From assembly GCA_018241225.1 (NCBI GenBank), contig JAFEEG010000033.1:1-64000 (forward strand): a stretch of DNA of 64,000 nucleotides. Reading direction: 5' to 3'. Numbering within the stretch: the stretch's first letter is position 1; the number at the start of each line of letters is the position of its first letter. A program made the position numbers and the translations under genes. This stretch comes from Pseudomonadota bacterium (lineage in GTDB: Bacteria > Pseudomonadota > Gammaproteobacteria > Burkholderiales > Burkholderiaceae_C). Under the pieces are notes generated by a model, which saw only the letters and a list, made by a program, of their open reading frames with translations, was not told where the DNA came from and ran no database searches. Of the stretch, positions 59,953 through 64,000 are shown piece after piece.

Positions 59953-60514
59953 GACGCTCCCACTGAAGAAGGTTTTTTCGGCGCTGGCGATGATGCCCGT
60001 ATTTGCAGTGTGCCTGCCAGCCCATGCGGCACTCGACATCGGCGAGCCGGCACCCAAGTTCAACGCGCCGGCAGCCCTGGACGGCAAGCCCTTTAACTAC
60101 TCACTGGCTTCGGAACTGGCCAAGGGGCCGGTGGTGGTCTATTTCTTCCCGGCCGCGTTTTCCACCGGATGCTCGATCGAGGCCCATGCCTTCGCCGAGG
60201 CCATCGACCAGTTCAAGGCACTGGGCACCACCGTCATCGGCGTTTCAACTGACGACATGGAAACGCTTTCGAAGTTCTCGAGTCAGACCTGCCAGGGCAA
60301 GTTTCCGGTGGCATCGGACGCCGACAAGGACATCAGCAAGAGCTTCGACGCCCTCATGCAAACGCGCCCCGACTACGCCAATCGCATCTCCTACGTGGTG
60401 GCCCCCGACGGCAAGGTGGCGTACTTCTACCAGAGCCTGAACCCGTTCAAGCACGTCGAGAAGATGCTGGCCGCAGTCAAGGACCTGCCGCTGAATCGCG
60501 ACAAGAAGCAGTAG
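59951..60514 (+). CDS. Periplasmic peroxiredoxin (AhpC/TSA, Bcp/PrxQ-like)
   Basis: The protein has 187 residues. A signal peptide (KKVFSALAMMPVFAVCLPAHA, cleavage near residue 26) precedes a thioredoxin-fold domain. The peroxidatic Cys is C74 in FPAAFSTGCSIEAHAF, with the Thr of the active site nearby. The usual Bcp resolving Cys five residues later is absent; Cys114 (SSQTCQGKF), 40 residues on, could be the resolving Cys, as in alpha3-type PrxQ. It would reduce peroxides in the periplasm. Reductant partners are not nearby. Confidence 0.87.
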   Translation: MTLPLKKVFSALAMMPVFAVCLPAHAALDIGEPAPKFNAPAALDGKPFNYSLASELAKGPVVVYFFPAAFSTGCSIEAHAFAEAIDQFKALGTTVIGVSTDDMETLSKFSSQTCQGKFPVASDADKDISKSFDALMQTRPDYANRISYVVAPDGKVAYFYQSLNPFKHVEKMLAAVKDLPLNRDKKQ

Positions 60515-60530
60515 CGCGCGGCGGCGCGAT

Positions 60531-61988
60531 TTACTCCGACGGCGTGATCGCCTCGGCGTAGTCGTACAGCTGCGACAGCAGGTTCTCGGTGCGCTCGTCC
60601 TGGGCGTCCTGGGCCATCTGGTCGATTTGCGCAAAGTACACGTCGACGTTGCGCGCGCCGCCCTCGCCTTCCAGCAGCTTGGCCATGCGGTGCTGCAGCC
60701 AGCGCTCGCCGTCTTCCTCGGACAAGCTATCGGGAAAGTTGCGGGCGCGGTAGCGAAACAGCAGCTCTTCCAGCCTCGGGTCGTCGAAGCCGCTGCGCGA
60801 GCGTGCCAGCTCCGCCGGCGACTGGCTTCGAAGATGGTCGAGCCGGCGCCGGTCGCCGTTGCCCACGAAGCCGCCGTACAGGTCTTCATCGACGTCGAGG
60901 CTGGCTTGGTCCTTCGGGCGGGCGAACACTTCGGGCCAGATGGCGCTCATGTCGGGCAATTGCGCCGCCAGCTCAGCATTGCGCATGGCCTGCGCCATGT
61001 CGATGCCCCAGCGCTGGGCCATGGCGTCGCTCAGCGTGCGCAGGTTGCCCACGACCATGGGCGACTTGTTCAGGTGCACGCTCTTCACAGGCAGGCGCGT
61101 CACGCCCTCGGGCAGCTCGGCACTGCGGGTGAACAGGCGCTCGCGGATGGTGGCCGCATCCAGGGTGGCCAACTCGCTCGGATCCTGCGACAGGTCCCAG
61201 GCCAGCAGTTCGTTTCGATTGCTGGGATGGCTGGCCAATGGCCACATCACGCCCAGGCAGCCGCGCTCGGCCGGGAACATGCCCGAGACGTGCAGGAAAG
61301 GCTTGGCGCTGCCCTGGATGGCCGGCAGGCCCAGCTCGGCGGCCACGCGATCTTTCTTGCGCAGGGCCAGGGCAAAGTCGAACAGCTTGGGCTGGCGGGA
61401 GCGGATGAGCCGCGCCAGCGCAATGGTGGCGCGAACGTCGGACAGCGCATCGTGCGCCGCCTCGTGCGCCAGGCCGTTTGCACGGGTGAGGTCTTCCAGC
61501 TTGAAGCTGGGCGAGCCGTCGGCCTTCTTCGGCCACTCGATGCCATCGGGCCGCAGGGCATAGGTCAGGCGCACCACGTCGAGCAGGTCCCACCGGCCAC
61601 AGTCGTTCTGCCATTCGCGTGCATAGGGGTCGATGAGGTTTCGCCAGAACAGGAAGCGGGTCACCTCGTCGTCGAAGCGGATGGTGTTGTAGCCCACGCC
61701 GATCGTGCCCGGCTGGGCCAGCTCGCGTTCGATGCGTGCAGCAAACTGATGCTCGGGCACGCCCCGCTCCAGGCACAGCTGCGGCGTGATGCCGGTCAGC
61801 AGGCAGGAACCCGGGTCTGGCAGGTAGTCCGGCGCCGGCTGGCAATAGAGCATGAGCGGCTCGCCGATCTCATTGAGCTGCGCATCGGTGCGGATGCCGG
61901 CAAATTGCGCCGGCCGGTCGCGCCGTGGCTGCACGCCGAAGGTTTCGTAGTCGTGCCAGAAGAAGGTCAGATCAGGGGAAGAAGACAT
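60531..61988 (-). CDS. sbcB: Exodeoxyribonuclease I
   Basis: The protein has 485 residues, the family length. The N-terminal DEDDh nuclease begins LTFFWHDYETFGVQPRRDRP (first Asp-Glu), followed by VGYNTIRFDDEVTRFLFWRN and HEAAHDALSDVRATIALARL. The C-terminal half is the ExoI SH3/helical extension typical of SbcB (ELPEGVTRLPVKSVHLNKSP; FLRQ-type region lost in the divergence). It degrades single-stranded DNA 3' to 5'. The ATG at 61988 is used; upstream in-frame codons cross the gap to clsA. Confidence 0.95.
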   Translation of the reverse strand: MSSSPDLTFFWHDYETFGVQPRRDRPAQFAGIRTDAQLNEIGEPLMLYCQPAPDYLPDPGSCLLTGITPQLCLERGVPEHQFAARIERELAQPGTIGVGYNTIRFDDEVTRFLFWRNLIDPYAREWQNDCGRWDLLDVVRLTYALRPDGIEWPKKADGSPSFKLEDLTRANGLAHEAAHDALSDVRATIALARLIRSRQPKLFDFALALRKKDRVAAELGLPAIQGSAKPFLHVSGMFPAERGCLGVMWPLASHPSNRNELLAWDLSQDPSELATLDAATIRERLFTRSAELPEGVTRLPVKSVHLNKSPMVVGNLRTLSDAMAQRWGIDMAQAMRNAELAAQLPDMSAIWPEVFARPKDQASLDVDEDLYGGFVGNGDRRRLDHLRSQSPAELARSRSGFDDPRLEELLFRYRARNFPDSLSEEDGERWLQHRMAKLLEGEGGARNVDVYFAQIDQMAQDAQDERTENLLSQLYDYAEAITPSE

Positions 61989-62071
61989 GCGCAGCAACAG
62001 AAGGCCAGGGCTTGGCCGGTGCGCAAGAATAGCCGCAAGCGCACAGGCCCCCGAAAACTGCGATGCCAGCC

Positions 62072-63517
62072 CTACAGGAGCGGCGAGAAAAGCCGGGCGC
62101 TCGCATCGCCCAGTCGGCGCAGGAAGGGCTGCTTGCGCAGGCCGCGCACGCCAGACGAGCTGTGCAGGTCCGTCTCGAACTGCGCCGCCAGCGGCTTGGT
62201 CAACTCGGGCCCATACACCACGGCGCAGACCTCGAAGTTCAGCCGGAAGCTGCGGTTGTCGAAATTGGCCGTACCAATCATGGCGCAGTTGTCGTCCACC
62301 ACCAGCGTCTTGGAGTGCAGCATGCGCTCCTTGTATTCCCAGACCTTCACGCCCGCGGCCATCAACTCTTCGAAGTACGAACGGGCCGCCGCACTGACGA
62401 TGAGCGAGTCGCTGCGCCGCGGCACCAGCAGCCGCACGTCGACACCACGCAGGGCGGCGCTGGTCAGCGCCATCATTGCCGGCTCCCCCGGGACGAAATA
62501 GGGGGTGGTGAGCCAGGCGCGCTGCGTGGACGCGTTGATGGCCGCCACGTGCATCCGGTGGATGGCCTCCAGCTGCGAATCGGGCCCACTGGTGATGATC
62601 TGCACCGGGATATCGCCGGCTTCCACGCGCGGCAGCAATTGCGGCAGGTCGGCATCGATGTCGCGCGGCACGTCGCCGGTGGCGTAGGTCCAGTCCTCCA
62701 GGAAGGTGGTCTGCAGCCACCGCACCACGCTGCCTTCCAGGCGCACATGCACGTCGTGGTAGGCGTCGGGGCGGGTGCGCTTGTCTTCTTCGTCGGTGAT
62801 GTTCACGCCACCCGTGAAGCCCACGCGGCCGTCGCACACCACGATCTTGCGGTGGGTGCGGTAGTTGGTCACCGGCCGCAGGCGGCGCCCGATCTTCGTG
62901 TCGTGAAACAACGCTACCTCGATGCCGACCTCGCGCATGGGCGCCATGAACTGGCGCCCTATTCGCTTGGAGCCCAACGCGTCGATCAGCAGGCGCACCG
63001 CCACGCCTTCCTTGGCGCGCTCGATGAGCAGGTCGCGCAGCTGCGTTCCGATCTTGTCCGGCTCGTAGATGTAGTACTCGAGGTGAACGTGATGCCGGGC
63101 CTCGCGAATCGCCTGGAAGATGGCGTCGTAGGTGCGGGCGCCGCCAGACAGCAGCTCCACGCCTGTGGCGCTGGAAACCGGCAGGCCGCAGGTGGCGGTT
63201 CCCAGCTCCGCCAGCTGCCTCAGCGCCGGTGGCGCCCTCTCCTGCGCATCACGCAACAGGGCGAGATCGGCCTGCGCGTTGGCGCTGGCCTTGCTGCGCA
63301 GCCGCTTGAGCCGCTGCTTCACCAGGCGCTGAGGCCCGAGGAAGTAGTAGATGAAGAAGCCGAGGATGGGAAGGAGCGCCAGCGAAAGAATCCAGCTCAC
63401 GGTGGAGACTGGCGCCCGCCTTTGCATCACGATCCACACCGACAGCACCGCAATGTAGGCGCTCCATGCCAGCGACAAGCCGGTCTTCCAATGGGCGCTG
63501 ATCTCGGGCAGGTTCAA
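62072..63517 (-). CDS. clsA: Cardiolipin synthase (ClsA-type)
   Basis: The protein has 481 residues. Two N-terminal helices (about 12-32 and 40-60: SWILSLALLPILGFFIYYFL) are followed by two PLD domains with HRKIVVCDGRVGFTGGVN and HSKTLVVDDNCAMIGTANFD (FDNRS). This matches ClsA, which joins two phosphatidylglycerols into cardiolipin in the inner membrane. With the ClsC-like lipoprotein 2 kb away, the window encodes two PLD-fold cardiolipin-synthase-type proteins. The gene is followed by sbcB on the same strand, with an 83-base gap. Confidence 0.92.
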   Translation of the reverse strand: MNLPEISAHWKTGLSLAWSAYIAVLSVWIVMQRRAPVSTVSWILSLALLPILGFFIYYFLGPQRLVKQRLKRLRSKASANAQADLALLRDAQERAPPALRQLAELGTATCGLPVSSATGVELLSGGARTYDAIFQAIREARHHVHLEYYIYEPDKIGTQLRDLLIERAKEGVAVRLLIDALGSKRIGRQFMAPMREVGIEVALFHDTKIGRRLRPVTNYRTHRKIVVCDGRVGFTGGVNITDEEDKRTRPDAYHDVHVRLEGSVVRWLQTTFLEDWTYATGDVPRDIDADLPQLLPRVEAGDIPVQIITSGPDSQLEAIHRMHVAAINASTQRAWLTTPYFVPGEPAMMALTSAALRGVDVRLLVPRRSDSLIVSAAARSYFEELMAAGVKVWEYKERMLHSKTLVVDDNCAMIGTANFDNRSFRLNFEVCAVVYGPELTKPLAAQFETDLHSSSGVRGLRKQPFLRRLGDASARLFSPLL

Positions 63518-63546
63518 GGTGGCGTCGCTTCCGTGGCAGTCAAAGA

Positions 63547-63577
63547 AAAAGGCCGGAGCGAATGCTACCGGCCTTTT
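63547..63577 (-). terminator. Rho-independent terminator of clpA
   Basis: The 10-bp stem AAAAGGCCGG/CCGGCCTTTT (63547-63556 with 63568-63577) lies 33 bases after the clpA stop. The U tract is on the minus strand (GGCCTTTTT). Confidence 0.85.
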
Positions 63578-63609
63578 GAGGAGCCCGAAGATTTCGGGCT
63601 GGAGACATC

Positions 63610-64000
63610 TCAGCCTGCCGCGGCTTCTTCAGCCTCGGGCTTGTTCTTGCCTTCCTTCTTGGGCAGCGGAACGATGTCCAGCAGGACCTCGCCCTTGTCG
63701 TCCAGGTCGACCGTCAGGCGACCGCCTTCGGTCAGGCGGCCGAACAGCAGTTCGTCGGCCAGGGCACGGCGAATCGTGTCCTGGATCAGGCGCTGCATCG
63801 GGCGTGCGCCCATGAGCGGATCGAAGCCCTTCTTGGCCAGGTGCTTGCGCAGGGTGTCGGTGAAGGTGACTTCCACCTTCTTCTCGGCCAGCTGCGTTTC
63901 CAGCTGAAGCAGGAACTTGTCGACCACGCGCAGGATGATCTGCTCGTCCAGCGCCTTGAAGCTCACGATGGCATCCAGGCGGTTGCGGAACTCGGGCGTG
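63610..64000 (-). CDS. clpA: ATP-dependent Clp protease ATP-binding subunit ClpA, C-terminal fragment
   Basis: This is the last ~129 codons of a gene that enters from the right edge (reading frame ends 63610). The segment TPEFRNRLDAIVSF is the end of the second AAA+ domain, followed by the D2-small domain (KKGFDPLMGARPMQRLIQDT; LADELLFGRLTEGGRL). The C-terminal tail is Lys/Glu/Ala-rich (KKEGKNKPEAEEAAAG). ClpA unfolds substrates for ClpP, including N-degron proteins marked by Aat and Bpt. Confidence 0.93.
   Translation of the reverse strand, partial: TPEFRNRLDAIVSFKALDEQIILRVVDKFLLQLETQLAEKKVEVTFTDTLRKHLAKKGFDPLMGARPMQRLIQDTIRRALADELLFGRLTEGGRLTVDLDDKGEVLLDIVPLPKKEGKNKPEAEEAAAG

Overview
The window reads as the chromosome of a high-GC betaproteobacterium, most likely a Comamonadaceae member of the Variovorax/Acidovorax type. 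This placement is an inference from protein similarity and gene order (ilvB-ilvH-ilvC near pssA and leuA, glnB next to nadE, sigma factor-DUF3619-DUF3106-RDD, aat-bpt), not from an rRNA. Coding density is very high and many genes overlap by ATGA, GTGA or TGATG junctions. There is one tRNA gene, no rRNA, no CRISPR array and no recognisable insertion sequence.

Layout. 1-3.5 kb: the end of a galactarate dehydratase gene, its probable FadR-type regulator, a small oxidoreductase-like protein and a secreted M20 peptidase. 3.4-7.1 kb: tRNA-Lys, tcdA (which modifies such tRNAs) and the envelope genes tolB-pal-cpoB. 7.2-10 kb: msbA and a Na/Pi-type transporter. 10-16.9 kb: an eight-gene, almost gapless minus-strand operon, yebC-purD-hemF-nadD-rsfS-rlmH-maf-rng. 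17-32.1 kb: a 15-kb aryl-polyene/xanthomonadin-like locus in two converging arms. The plus arm carries a UbiE-like methyltransferase, a chorismatase, an acyltransferase and a glycosyltransferase. The ten-gene minus arm carries an acyl carrier protein, a COG4648 membrane protein, an AMP-ligase/dehydratase fusion, a second acyltransferase, a LolA-like protein, an MMPL exporter, a deacetylase, a methyltransferase, a dehydratase and a ketoreductase. An AraC regulator and a divergent FAD monooxygenase sit between the arms. No ketosynthase gene is present anywhere in the locus.

32.2-37.4 kb: a HerA-like ATPase, the N-degron transferases aat-bpt, an IclR regulator and a PBP7-type endopeptidase. 37.5-46.4 kb: branched-chain amino-acid synthesis, with two unlike leuA genes in tandem behind a leader peptide and attenuator, then pssA, ilvC, ilvH and ilvB. 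46.7-50.1 kb: a sigma factor operon with a candidate anti-sigma protein, followed by dgkA and a LOG-family gene. 50.3-55.1 kb: glnB-nadE, a DMT transporter, a GNAT protein and soluble pyrophosphatase. 55.4-64 kb: a membrane pyrophosphatase carrying a C-terminal OmpA-like domain, two phospholipase-D-fold proteins, a peroxiredoxin, sbcB and the end of clpA.

How the genes fit together. Several neighbours share a substrate or process: PPi (ppa, hppA), NAD and nitrogen status (nadD, nadE, glnB), phospholipids (pssA, clsA, a ClsC-like protein, dgkA) and ribosome/RNA maturation (rsfS, rlmH, rng, tcdA with tRNA-Lys). The main candidate for an unusual system is the ketosynthase-less aryl-polyene-like locus. 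Other notable points are the tandem leuA pair with its leader, the pyrophosphatase-OmpA fusion, the RsfS protein with a histone-like tail, and the sigma/DUF3619 pair.
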